64,000 nucleotides of DNA from Portulaca oleracea (Eukaryota; Streptophyta; Magnoliopsida; Caryophyllales; Portulacaceae), in contig CM055881.1 of NCBI GenBank assembly GCA_029582165.1, positions 40,396,655 to 40,460,654 of the forward strand. Direction: 5' to 3'. Every line of letters starts with the position of its first letter. Position 1 is the stretch's first letter. Both the position numbers and the translations under genes were made by a program. The notes beneath the pieces were generated by a model. It saw only the letters and a list, made by a program, of their open reading frames with translations, searched no databases and was not told the DNA's origin. This document shows, in pieces, positions 25,001 through 36,036 of this stretch.

Positions 25001-26846
25001 GCAGCTTCTAAATTTTGAATAAAAAAGAAAATCAATGGAACTTGAATGGTATAATACATGCCTATAACAAAGCCTTACCTCTACTTTGAAATCTTTAGGA
25101 AACATATCTTTTCCATCCCACCTAACATCAATTTCATCACGGCTAAGAGATAAAGCATTTGACCGAATAAAAGACGTGTGGAACATGATTTTAAACATAA
25201 TTTGTTCTTGTGAACGATCTTCACATAGATGGACACACTCAAGAATGACATCACCTTGAACATAACAATGAATATCCAAGTTTACTAAGATGCACTCGGC
25301 CTGCAAATACAAATCAAATGCAAATCTAGGATTAGTTCTTTGAATATATTAACATTACCTGAAAATTGGGAAGCAAAGATTTAAATAGTACCTTAGAGTA
25401 TTGGCGAACATTTTTTTTAGTCTTCAATGATGAAAAAAGCTGCTTAGTAATTCTATTAGAATTTGCGGAAGGGTCTTGTCCGTAAAGGCGAACCACAGGT
25501 CTACAACATTTTCCTCCATCAAATACAGGAAGTACTCTAAGTATCACACAATCCAAAATAAGAGGAGTTCCAGAAAGCGGCTCATCTAAGCCTAAATTAA
25601 TTCTTGAAATGTATTGAAGATATCTTATCTGAGAAGGTTGTGGGTTTAAAGGAGCCATAAGTTGTAAGAGCTCCTTAGGAGCTTGTTTGTAGACCATTTC
25701 AAGTGTTTTTTGCTCCCCATTATATTGTTTTTTGTACAAAAGAATACCAGCAAGCATAAAAGCCAATAAAAGCCAACCTCCTTGTTCGCAATGCATAAGC
25801 AACACATTTTGTTGTCCCTCTAAGGATAGCCATCTCTCACTTGAGCGCAAAAAGTGATGAATCATTTCCAATGGAAGCAAAGGATAATTCTCATACTGTC
25901 TAGGATATTCCATTACAGTCATATCAAATTGAGACAATATATCTGATATTTGGGTCGTTTGCTCTCCTTCTCTGAAGTTAAACACCATGAATGAGGACTC
26001 AGGATAGTAGTCCTGAAGTTGTTCTACAATACCACCAAGGTATTCATCGTAGTCATCTTCATCCAACACATCCGAGGAGAAACAACAATCAAACACTGGA
26101 CAACAAGAATGATCAACTTCACTATTAATATTCGAATATTTAAAAGAAAAAAAAAACATGGCACATGGTCATATTTGAAAATTCGAACTAAAACTATCAA
26201 CCATTAACTCAAAGGGTGAAAAAATCTCAACTCTACTAAAATGAAACCACCATGTTTCTCAATGATTATTGTTTATACTACACGCCACTAATGATGTATA
26301 TTTTCCTAGGCACATTACACATAAGGTTTAATTCTCATCACCTTCATTATATTATTGCTATATTGTACTATATTTGTAGTTCATCTAACCACCCGCCTTC
26401 CAAAGGGAAAAATAGTAATACTAGCTTTGTCCAACTATTAAATTTTTCTAACATGAACTACAACTTAGTGAAAACGTTTCAAATCCATCAATAATACAAA
26501 ACACAAAACTAGCTAAGTACTCAAGAACAAGTAAATACTCAATATAAAATAGAACCCACCAATATCCAACATTTAAATTTTTTGAAAGCTATACTAGCAA
26601 TATTGCAGGAGGAAATTACCAACCTCAACTTTGCCAACAATGAAACCCACCAAACTTAACTACATTCCACCCTCATATTGAAAAATTAAAACCAACCCAG
26701 AAGATAAAACAAAGAAACCCACAATAGAAATGATGAACAAATAAACAAGAAGGGAGAACCAAACAAAAATTACCATAGACGCGTTCTGAAATTTCGAGAA
26801 GCCGGTCAGGGGGCTTCCGGTAAAAGAAGCGACGAAACAGCGCCAT
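16081..26846 (-). CDS. Class II formin (PTEN-like, C2, FH1, FH2)
   Basis: Seventeen exons in my model, all with GT-AG borders and all in frame (2,554 residues): 26846-26774, 26095-25392, 25300-25079, 24966-19424, 19308-19185, 19022-18951, 18834-18736, 18604-18563, 18176-18096, 17951-17901, 17794-17713, 17200-17106, 17003-16932, 16833-16717, 16578-16510, 16402-16336, 16232-16081. It begins MALFRRFFYRKPPDRLLEIS, the signature start of plant class II formins. A PTEN-like domain (about 10-195) and a C2-like domain (about 200-340) follow, then a very long linker and FH1 in one 5.5-kb exon, and FH2 (about 2160-2520) with the NLGNLLNQGTARG core and ending in a charged coiled coil. These formins nucleate and elongate actin, and the N-terminus binds membrane phosphoinositides. 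The PTP motif has HC (Cys127), but the catalytic Arg position is Leu133, so no phosphatase activity is expected. Arabidopsis class II formins are mostly about 1,200-1,650 residues, so this one is unusually long because of repeats. Confidence 0.93.
18340..18500. other. Formin intron 8 with degenerate GACCC-type repeat
   Basis: This part of the intron between 18563 and 18176 carries ACCCGAAACA, GACCCAAAATCGACC and TGACCCGTCCGAAC strings. They resemble the degenerate name-like repeats found at 34050-34160 and 54720-55170. No coding potential is seen. Confidence 0.35.
19540..20530 (-). repeat. FH1 polyproline region of the formin
   Basis: On the coding strand, tracts of 5-10 prolines are separated by Gly, Ala or Met-Gly-Gly-Gly-Gly spacers. 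They bind profilin-actin in known formins. The opposite strand is a GGT/GGA-rich tract that produces long glycine-rich shadow frames. Confidence 0.9.
20955..21175 (-). repeat. 54-bp in-frame tandem repeat in the formin linker
   Basis: Four copies of an 18-residue unit, SQQGTPLPSYPGSVPSSP with small variations, start at 54-base intervals (plus-strand GGTAATGGGGTGCC at 20981, 21035, 21089 and 21143). Copies are almost identical at DNA level, which suggests recent expansion. Confidence 0.92.
21450..22390 (-). repeat. About 90-bp degenerate in-frame repeat in the formin linker
   Basis: Around ten copies of a roughly 30-residue unit with the pattern D-V/A-S-S-I/T-P-Q-x-A-S-T-x-x-x-T-L-V-P-P-S-x-P-x-x-N-x-P. 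Copies are diverged, so this array is older than the 54-bp array. It merges into the 219-bp array on its upstream side and shares the SSIPQHASTTHETLVPP element with it. Confidence 0.85.
22395..23345 (-). repeat. 219-bp in-frame tandem repeat in the formin linker
   Basis: Five copies of a 73-residue unit, each starting PPSLLAMRNQRSQRRDPSY and ending in ETSVPPSAPTGKG. Plus-strand anchors GCGTTGATTT lie at about 22461, 22681, 22900, 23120 and 23311. The first copy in the protein is shortened (191-base spacing). The units are basic (NQRSQRR) between proline-rich spacers. Confidence 0.92.
25079..26095 (-). other. Exons 2-3 of the formin: PTEN-like and C2-like domains
   Basis: Exon 2 (26095-25392) continues the PTEN-like fold: VEQLQDYYPESSFMVFNF, then LLMHCEQGGW at residues 124-132. 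Exon 3 (25300-25079) holds the C2-like strand pattern with HCYVQGDVILECVH and MFHTSFIRSN. An in-frame alternative donor at 25359 would add 11 residues to exon 2. I prefer 25392 because family members pass directly from KQ/SK to AECxLVxxDIxC. Confidence 0.88.
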
Positions 26847-26861
26847 GGTATGGCGCTGTTT
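26835..26861 (-). promoter_or_regulatory. Start-codon hairpin of the formin mRNA
   Basis: On the coding strand AAACAGCGCCAT-ACC-ATGGCGCTGTTT is a perfect 12-bp inverted repeat with a 3-base loop. The initiator ATG (26846-26844) is the first codon of the 3' arm. It is seen directly. The effect on translation is inferred. Confidence 0.6.
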
Positions 26862-28600
26862 ATCCCCCTAATTGGATCGAAAATTACCATAAATGCCGAA
26901 GAATTCACGATGTATATGCATAACGACCCTTCAATTCGATAGGGTTAGAAAACTTCAACAACAATGATGAAAATCCATACAAAATGGGGTAAATAATGTA
27001 GGTAGGAAGGTTGATCAAATCGACAACAACATGGGCAAATTGGAGCACCCAAGTGAAGATGAAGAATATTAGTTACGAAGAAAGAAAAGGATCGAAAATG
27101 GGGGGAAACTGGAATTAGGGAAACAAGATGATAATAATTGTTCATTTCACATGAGATGGGTAATTAATTAAAGGGTTATGGGGTATCGCATAATCGCATT
27201 GAGATGCATGCATGGAAGGGTGTAGTGTGGACTGAAAACAGTAAGACCCTCTCAATCCCCTTCCCCCTCTGTCTTCATGCCCACCCTCTTTCTCTCTCTT
27301 CTCTCTTTCTCTCTCTCCCTGTGTCGAGAAACGGAAATGGCGAGTCGTCCCGGCAAGAAAGAGAGAGAGATTTTGGGGAAGAGAGAGATGATGAGGATGA
27401 TGATGGGAATTAGAAAAAATATTGAAAAAATAATACATACATGCAAAAGGAGGAACCAAAACAAGTAAAATGCTAATTTTTGTGATTTTTCATAAACAGA
27501 CTTTCCCAAGGCCAAATATTTTATTTTTTTTTTCTTCTTTCCTTTGTAGAGGTAAGTTAACACCATCTCTAGAGATTAATGTGATAAATAGATCAAATAA
27601 TTTCGTTTTTCATTAGGTTAGTTGTGGGGCTCTTAAAAAATTATCCCATTTATATAACAAGTTTAATTTAACTTGAAAGAAAAAGAGATTCTTGATGTGG
27701 AAAAGTCATATATTATTTTCATATATACATTTTTCAAACATAAAAATATTATATTTATTATTTTAATAAATTATCCCAATATTTAAATCAAATGGAAAAA
27801 CATTTTAAAAACCCAGAAACTTATATATAAAGCTTAAAATGTTTCTTTTATAAACAAAAAAAAGGAAAGGTGATCACATGAAACTCTAAAACTCCATACA
27901 ATAGCGGATTCATACACTTAAATTTAGGGGCATCCACTAATAATAATTACCATTATATAAATTTGAAAGAGATAATCCTCCCAATATATAATAGGTTATT
28001 TTAATTTTTTATGAATAGTTGGACTACTGTATTAAATTAGACACCCCTTACTAATATTTTGAGCATTTTTAGAATGTCCACTCAATATAAATATATAAAT
28101 ATTTTCTTAATTTATAATAGATTATTTAATTTCTTTTTTTTGGGACTTGACGTGTTCATGGACACCCCTAACCATAATATATATTTGCTCATGGCTCAAT
28201 TATTTGTAATAAAAAATATTGCACAGTCATGAGTGCACTACCCTTACATACACTTTTGCATTAGATTCAATAAAAATGGTTAAGAGTGTGTTCGTTTTGA
28301 GGGTAAATTCAGATAGAATAGATATTGATAAATACTATTTGACAAAAAATTAAAAACAATGTAAAATTTTAAAAAGAATTTACAAAACATATAATAATAA
28401 CTCATTACTCATTACCCAAATTCATCATCTTTTTTATCAAACTCTTGCATGTTTTTCAAATGAAATGATTCTTGTAAATATTTGCTATGGGCTACACAAT
28501 TTGTTCACAAGCAGCCTATCTATAGTACTGAATGGGCCATTAGCCGAAGTTGGGCTGGGCCATATTTAACATAATTGATCAGTTGAGGTAAATTGTAATC
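26847..28600. other. Formin 5' region and promoter
   Basis: On the formin strand the stretch holds an upstream ATG at 26890-26888 (out of frame with the main start) and GA/CT-rich tracts around 27281-27380 (CTCTCT and GAGAGA runs), probably in the leader or core promoter. Farther out it becomes AT-rich with no coding frame. A 5'-UTR intron is possible but not assigned. Confidence 0.45.
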
Positions 28601-28664
28601 TTTTCGTTCATTTTTATCTCTCATTCACGTTTTTTAAAATTAATCTTTAATTATAGTTTCTTAG

Positions 28665-28899
28665 ATACTCCCCCCTCTTTTTTATCTGTTATTTACAATT
28701 TTTAGAATCAATATTTAATCAATAATTTTTAATATAAAATTTTTATAAAAAATATAATATTAAACTTTTTCTAGTAGTATTTTTTATTACGAATTTAATG
28801 ACATTAATTTTGTATGAATCATTATACAAATTAAGATATTAACGGTCAAAGTTTTTTATATAATTTCTTAGGCGACAGATAAATAAAAACGGAGGAATA
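28665..28899. mobile_element. MITE of the CTCCNTCCGT family
   Basis: It starts ATACTCCCCCCTCTTTTTTA and ends AAATAAAAACGGAGGAATA, imperfect inverted ends flanked by TA. The interior block ATTATACAAATTAAGATATT is shared with the copies at 1100-1254 and 4882-5130. Confidence 0.65.
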
Positions 28900-29345
28900 A
28901 AATTTTTATAAAAAAAATATAATAAATAAGACATACGACCATCATCCGTACCCGAATACTGCATCCTTTTCTAAGATTTGATAGAATATCATAAATTTAT
29001 TTGTATTTTTCAGAACTTGTTCTAAAATGAACATAAATGAACTTAGGTTGAAAAATAGAAGTTGATGAAATTAGAAAAAAAAGGGTTCATTAGGTCATGA
29101 ACCAATAAAAAAGAACCAAAAAACGCGTCCAATGTTTAAGATTGATGTCAAGTTTTCAACCATTTCATAATTGTAGACAATGATGGGTTCCCATGAGCAA
29201 AAAAGGGGGCCATTTGAAAAGCCAACCATTTTGACCTACAAATTGCAAAAATGATGAATGTTTGCTTCCCAACATGAAGTTGCTCAAATGATTGAGTTTT
29301 ATCCCATTTTCAAGAGCAACCACTCCTCACAGCATTATTACATTC

Positions 29346-29563
29346 TGACTCCGTCCCCTAAATGAGTGTCAATTTGATCAAGTTTTGAGTGTTGTTTACT
29401 TATAAATTACAATGAGTTACCATATCAAATTACCACCGTTAGGTAGATATTATACTAAAAATTACAGTGGCATTATTTTCATATTGTAACTCATTATAAT
29501 TTGTGAGTAATCAATACTCAAAGCTTAGTCAAATTGATACTTATTCAGAGACGGTGGGAGTAG
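29346..29563. mobile_element. Fold-back MITE with about 90-bp arms
   Basis: The left arm (CTGACTCCGTCCCCTAAATG, then CAATTTGATCAAGTTTTGAG) pairs over about 90 bases with the right arm (the complement reads CTCCCACCGTCTCTGAATAA, then CAATTTGACTAAGCTTTGAG). The whole 218-bp unit can form one hairpin. It is a variant of the same terminal family, with a CTCC(C/G)TCCC-like end. Confidence 0.7.
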
Positions 29564-29569
29564 TAAATA

Positions 29570-31027
29570 GCAAGCAATGATGTTACTTTCTTTGCCTTTT
29601 CTCACAACATTATTACCTTGCCCCATTGGTAATTAGTCAATACTAATGATGAAACTTTCTTTACTTTCCCTCTTTATGTGCTCTTTAACTTTTCCTTGTT
29701 TTTAGTTACCAAGATCATTACATAACCCTATGATTATGGCTTTGGAAGTGGGCACTTTGAAGTTCACACTAGACCAAATTTGTCCAAAAGTTAGTGATCC
29801 ACAACCCTATAATGAACAACCTAGTAGTCCTTTAGTAACAATTTCCAATTAATGTATCCATTCTAAGCTTGAGATGACCAATTTTACTCGTATCCGACCA
29901 GAAAAAATTTCCCACATGTGAAAATTGAAGCGTCTTTTTGTTATGGACAGTCTAATACAGAGTCCGAATAAGCAAAAGTCTAGCTTGAAATCAAAGGAGT
30001 AGGGGAGAAACTACATTATCAAAGAATTAGTAACTCTAACACAACATTGGGACAAAAATTGAAAGCAAAAAGCATTATGCTTCATTATCATTTACAGCAT
30101 AATTTCTCTTGATTTAACCCAACTCTATGTACATTTTGTGGGATTCACTAGGAGAAGAGAGATCAAACTCAGCCGGTTTGCTCGGTTTTTCTTCTTCTGA
30201 AGAAATTTGCTCGGTTCAAGCAAAATCTCTCAAGACTTGTGTGATCATGAAACTTTTCGATCCAGTTCTTTTGATAAGTTCAACTTCGATTATATCCCTC
30301 GGTTTTTCAACCGTTTTTCCTCTCATTTCCCTTGTTTCTTTCCTGCAAGTCACAGATTCCAGCGACAAGAACAGAATTAGTTAGATGGGTCCGATTATTT
30401 TGAATTCATTGTCGAAATAGTTTGCCGACATTGTCATCAAGCATAAATTTTAAAAAAAAAACAATGTCTTTCTAGTAGAGGAAAGTCTTTTAACTTTTTA
30501 TCAACACCATAACCTTGGACTCTCCAAGGTTCACATCAAAGTAGTTGAAGAATTGACTTAGAAAACCAGGCTTTAAAAATGATTGGAATTCAGCATATTC
30601 GATCTTCATATGGACCGACAAACTTAACATCTTATTAAAAATGACAAACAAAAAAGAAGACAAGTTAGTTAACTGAATCACCCTGATTTGCTACCTCGGT
30701 GCATGAAGTTCAATGCATTGAGTAAGGACTTCCTTCCTCGACAAAACCTACCGAAGAGACTAAATCTAGAAAAAGACATCATGAGTGACAAAAACTACTG
30801 ACGTGAACTTTGAGAAGATTCAGATGTAAACAGTCTTATCTCTACAGACGTTACAGTCTATAGAAAGAAATGTCACGGGCCCGATCATAAAGGAAAATTG
30901 ATAATTGGGTTAGTGAGTGTTAGTGTGGAAAAGATGTGTTGTTTTTTTGGGGTGGTTGGGAAAGCTAGGGTGATATCATCTCTTCACTTTGAATAATGCA
31001 TTACCTCTTTTGTTTCCCAGATTACTA
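29570..31027. other. Spacer downstream of the CDK-like kinase gene
   Basis: No coding frame is supported. The 85-codon frame at 30127-30384 and the 63-codon frame at 30490-30681 lack family features. A string at about 30828-30850 (CAGATGTAAACAGTCTTATC) resembles the SINE body segment at 14130. The kinase 3' UTR probably lies in 30850-31027. Confidence 0.4.
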
Positions 31028-34000
31028 TTAGGTAAAAAACGCCCGACGACAAGTTACATCAGTTACGAAGTTTAAACAACTACGGTTTAGTACATTACCT
31101 CTTTGAAACCATGACCTTCGAACTGCCTGACGAATATGGCGTTCATGTCTTTCCAAAAGCTCATCAACCCTATGTGACTGAGACAACAACGGACCAGAAA
31201 ACTCGACCTTGTCCTGTTGATCCTGAGACACCGAAACTCGGATGTAACATACTAACATGTACATTTGGCTATATAAATCATGAAAAAATCACATTGAGAC
31301 AACAATAATGCTAAAACTAACCGCTTGGCTTCTCTTTGCGAGTATTTGCTTCTGGTAAAGTGCCAAAGAGAGTTCTTGGGAGTGGTACTCATCCGAGGCA
31401 TCAAACGAATCAGGGCGATCAAACTGGCTCCATTGCTTCCTCATCGCGTTCTTCAATGCTTCATAGTAATCATTCCCTCTAGAATGCACGCCGACTCCCT
31501 TAGAAGAAACATCCTCCTTTACTACATGCTTCTTCATCTCAGAATGACTTCTATCATGAGACGTAAAATAACCCTCTAGACTGTTGAAGCTGAGCTTAGA
31601 ATTGGACCGTTTGTGTGATGACCTAACGAGTGCATCGTCTCTTCGGGCTTTTGCCCATGCAAAGCCGCTTGACCCTGGAACGTGTAGGGGCCCTGAGTGT
31701 GGTACGTCTTCTTGAGACTCGTTGCTCTTAGTAGGGGTAGCCGCCTCTTCTGGGGGATCCATCGAAGAAGAAGGGTTTGGTGGGTCCCTTCCTTTTACGT
31801 CTTCTTCTGGGTGAAATAGGGGTAGGTTTCCGTTGATCTTGGTTCTCTCTGGCTCATGAGCTTCGGATGGCACTGGCAATGGCAATGACAATTCCTGATA
31901 ACAATTTGTACGTTAGTTAGACCCGAAAATCAGAATAAGTTCAGAATACGTTCAAGAGAACAAGCCCTTAATAAGAAAAAGACCTCTTTTGGTGTTGGTT
32001 TATTCGGTTTCTTTGTACCCTTCTTTGTTGTTTCAAGCCCCCGAGTTCTTCCACCATCCTTTTTCCTGCAGTATTAGTCATTACATCAAACATTAAGCTA
32101 CCAAATTTGACCCAAAACACATCTCAATCCGAATAAAGGAGAAACAAAGAGGGCTACTAACTCACCTCCTTGCTTCTTCGCGGCCTTTCGCATCAATTTC
32201 TTTGTTCGGCGGGTATGTTGGCAAGGTTGAGGGATCACAAGCATACGGCTTTGTCATGAAGTACTGAATCAAAACCCCCAACACATTCAGCAAAATATGG
32301 TACATATATTTCAACTAAAACGAAGAAAAAAAAGATCGAATCATCCTTGATACCTGGGAACAAAGAGCGGAGGAAGCGCTCCCTCGTTTGTATGGCTCAA
32401 CCGAAAGCAAGGTTCCAATGAGGTCCACAGCAGTTCTTGGCAGATCTTTACATGTTTCAGGAAGACAGCTCTCGTAACGCTGCTGAGGCTTGAAAAGAGT
32501 GGCATGAGGCAGTTTGGATTTCTTCCAATACTCATCCGGTGGCGATCCACAGAGCTTGAATATCTTGTGCAACTGCTCGACCTTCATAATAGTAAGTTCA
32601 GAAAAATAAGCTCAAACTTTCAGAACGAGTTCAGTTCAGGATAAGTTCGTAAAAAACCTAAGCAAATAGCAGAAAACATGGCAAAAAGTTGACAGATCAA
32701 ACCACCTCGGTTCTCCCTCTTAGGAGAGGCTTGCCAAGGAGAACTTCGGCAAATACACAGCCAACGCTCCATAGATCAACAGACGGTCCATAATCGGTTG
32801 CTCCAAGCAGAAGTTCAGGGGGTCGATACCACAGAGTTACAACCCGGCTTGTTAATGGCTGCCTGTGGGATGTTGTGCAGAAGTTGGCTAGTCCGAAATC
32901 GGCTACCTTTAGGATTCCTTCATTGTTTACTAGGAGGTTCGACCCTTTGATGTCGCGGTGCATTATGCCTAGTGAATGGCAGTGCTCTAGCCCGGATAAT
33001 AGTTGCTTCATGTAGCACTTAATCTGCATATTTTGCAGTGTTACAAGTGAGTACATACATTGACTGCATATATTTGCACATACACTTGAAATTGAAGAAT
33101 CGGAAATCATCGGTTTTTATTTAGAGCACTTGCAATACATGAACCAAGAATGGCTCGCAAGTGGAGCCCACAATGTAAAATGCAAAGAATTTGATGAGGC
33201 GAGCGGCTTGTGGGCCCCAATTGTGGGTCGTTCTTGACTCATGCATTGCAAGTGCTCTAACACACACACCCGTGGTTGCATCAACCTAGAATTGCTCATA
33301 AGTGGGACCCACGAGAATTTCATCAAATTCTTCGTATTTTACATTGTCGGCCTCCCTTGTGAGTCATTCTTGGCTCATGCATTGTAGGTGCTCTAAAAAC
33401 ACACCTATGATTGCATCAGCCTAGAATAGCTCACAAGTGGGACGCCCAAGAAGTCCATCAAATTCTTTGTATTTTATATTGTGGGCCCCCCTTGTGAGTC
33501 AATTTTGGCTCATGCATTGCAGGTGCTCTTAAACACACCTATGATTGCATCAGCCTAGAATTGCTCACAAGTGGGACCCCCAAGAAGTCAATCAGATTCT
33601 TTGTATTTTATATTACGAGGCCCCCTTGTAAGTCATTCTTAGCTCATGCATTGCAGGTGCTCCGACACACGCACACACCTGTGGCTCGGTGAACTTGATG
33701 TCGGGGCAAGAAATGAGCCCCGAAAGATCGTGTTCCATGTACTCAAACACCAGATAGACACTGCACGATAATTTGGAAGTGACTATCCCTTCGAGCTTTA
33801 TAATGTTCGGATGATCAAGCCTACGGAGAATCAAAATCTCACGCGCCATAAACCTCACGCTCTCCGGCTCGAAATTGTCAAACCGAACCTTCTTCAGAGC
33901 TACTATCTTCCCGGTTTCAACGTCGCGTGCTCGGAAAACACTGCTGTAGGTGCCCTGTCCAATCTGTGTCATCAAAACAACTGAGCTTTAACTCCGCAAA

Positions 34001-35091
34001 ATGCCTGAATTTCAGAAGATATCCATAAGTCTCGTAGTCCTAGCAAAAGCTGACCCGACCTGAAACGACCCAGTTTTTCAAACCCTAAATATAACAAACC
34101 CGAAATCCGGGGCATACCAAACCCGACCCGCCCGAATTGACGGGTCTACTTGTCTCTATGGACCCTGTTATAGATCATTGAGTTTCCATTCACAAAAATG
34201 GATACTTTGTTTGAATTAGACACCCAAAAAAACAAGGGGAAAAGAAACAGAAAGCCTGAAACATCCCCATCAACATACACATAATGCTATCAAAAGAAAG
34301 GGAGAAAAAAACAGCATAAGGTCCACAGTAAACTTTGTTAGTTGATCATTGTCCAAATTCAACCCCACTTCAACCCAGAAAAGAGATGTTGCTATCAAGA
34401 AATACACACATAATGCTACAAAACCTAACTTCCAAAACATTGATTTCACATTTCACATTTGAAAAAGTCCAATCTTAATTCAGAACCACAGTTTCTGGAG
34501 TCACCATTCACCAACCCATGTTGAAGTTTTAAAAGCATGATCATGGCAGACCAAAAATCAAATTCTACCAATAGCATTATAACATTCCACATTTGGAAAA
34601 GGAAAAAGAAAAATCAAACACACAAACTTTTGAATTCAAATTTAGTACATTTCTAGTAAATTAAAATTATACAGTAGTAGTTCTAGGTGTAAAAATTATA
34701 GTTTGCCTACAAGAAAATGTGTCACATCATCTAAGTTTATAGACCTGGGGCTACAGTTTAAGTTTGGTCTACTTGTCTGGTACTTGTGGCTCTAGGAACA
34801 AATATTAACCTAAATATATAATATTAGCTTAAACACAAATCCTAATAAAGCTTGAGAATATAATGAAATTTAACAAAATTATGTTTTTTAAGGAAATTTA
34901 ACAAAATTATTATCTCCAAACTCCTTATAAAACTCTCTCTCTCTTGTAAATGCTATACATGTACTCTAGGGAATAGATACTTACATAAACACATTAACAT
35001 TAGATTAACTTAAACATGGATCCTTTCTGCTAAGATTGTCGAATTTGACAAAATTATTATCTCGAAGCCCCTCATAAGACCCTCTTGTAAA

Positions 35092-35130
<39 letters not shown>

Positions 35131-36036
35131 AAAAAGTTTTTATAGTGTATTTATTAAAAAATTATAAAATTACACTCTTATCCGTCATCATAGTACTTGT
35201 CTTTACAAATATAATGAACAGTACCTTCTTATAATAAAAGAGGGTATGTTAAGAAATTGATCATCAAAATTTTTAAAATTTGTCGGTTTTTAAAATTTGA
35301 TTGATGCGTAACTTAATAGCATCTATTCATATGAAACAAAGGAGTACTTCCCATTTCATATTGATCGTCACTTAGTTAAACGTGACAACCTCCAATATTA
35401 CTTTTTAATCGATAATTTCTTCTATAATATTTAATTAACAATTATAGTATTACACCCTTAGAATAATACTTTTTGTTACAATTCCAACTGTAGCAAACTG
35501 ATATAGAAAATTATTGTATTTTTGAAAAATTTGATCAAAATTTTGAAAACTTGACAACACAATTTTTAAACACTACAATTAATATGAAAATTGATTTAGA
35601 AACAAAAACATTTCAAAAATGAAAGTAAAGAAAGAGATTAACATTTGAGAAGACGAAAACATTGACGAATATTAACTGAAAAATAAAGGCAGACCTTCTC
35701 AAGTTTCTCAAAAGAATCAGCACTGAGAGGCAACCATCCATGGATGGCTTCGCCGGCGACGGCGCTGAGCCACGCCGGCCATCCGGCGGCGACCTGCTCT
35801 CCCTCGACGTACTTCTGGAGGTTCCCCAGCCTGAAACTCACCGACTCGCTCCCGCATGTCGAGCTGACTCGCCCCGAGTCACCCCGACTCACCGAGTTGC
35901 TGAAGAACTTCGACTTCCTCCCCGAGTCACTCCGGCCCTCCGCCGCCGACGCCGCCGCGTTACCTTCCCGGAAAACGCCGGAGTGATCCAATGCCGGCGT
36001 CACTGACACCCCTCCCTTCGAATTCACGCACCCCAT
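31028..36036 (-). CDS. CDK-like Ser/Thr kinase, IBS1/At1g18670 type
   Basis: Eight exons in my model: 36036-35695, 33963-33679, 33023-32706, 32581-32354, 32263-32166, 32065-31984, 31894-31322, 31222-31028; 706 residues. The N-terminus is MGCVNSK, so Gly2 myristoylation and Cys3 palmitoylation should anchor it to membranes. The kinase domain (about 110-395) has the Gly loop IGQGTYSSV, Lys138 in VALKK, HRD (Asp233), DFG (Asp251) and the CDK-type GTxxYxxPE region as VTLWYRPPELLLG, so it should be active. It is CDK-like with no classic PSTAIRE (EPESVRFMAREI instead). The C-terminal extension ends in the family-conserved VDELLERHERHIRQAVRRSW. Arabidopsis relatives include IBS1 (At1g18670, priming of defence), At1g54610 and CRK9-type kinases. 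Homologues usually stop within a few residues of FQRG. Here reading continues 22 codons past a possible donor (GTAATG at 31091), so the last residues are uncertain. Confidence 0.9.
33121..33260. mobile_element. Fold-back MITE in kinase intron 2
   Basis: The ends TTAGAGCACTTGCAATACATGA and (complement of right end) TTAGAGCACTTGCAATGCATGA are 21/22 identical, 140 bp apart, and the interior also pairs partly (CCAAGAATGG against CGTTCTTGAC). It lies wholly inside the intron between exons 33963-33679 and 33023-32706. Confidence 0.75.
33261..33663. repeat. Three tandem ~135-bp units derived from the adjacent MITE
   Basis: Each unit runs ACACACC-TGATTGCATCAGCCTAGA-ATTGCTCACAAGTGGGACC and ends GGCTCATGCATTGCAGGTGC. 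Unit ends fall at about 33396, 33531 and 33663. The last unit ends 16 bases from the exon 2 splice donor at 33679. Confidence 0.8.
33964..35694. other. Large first intron of the kinase gene
   Basis: This 1.7-kb AT-rich intron contains a degenerate GACCCGACC-type repeat (34050-34160), an AT microsatellite (35095-35125) and a partial CTCC-type MITE half (35344-35480). It shows no coding frame. Long first introns can carry regulatory elements, but none was recognised. Confidence 0.6.
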
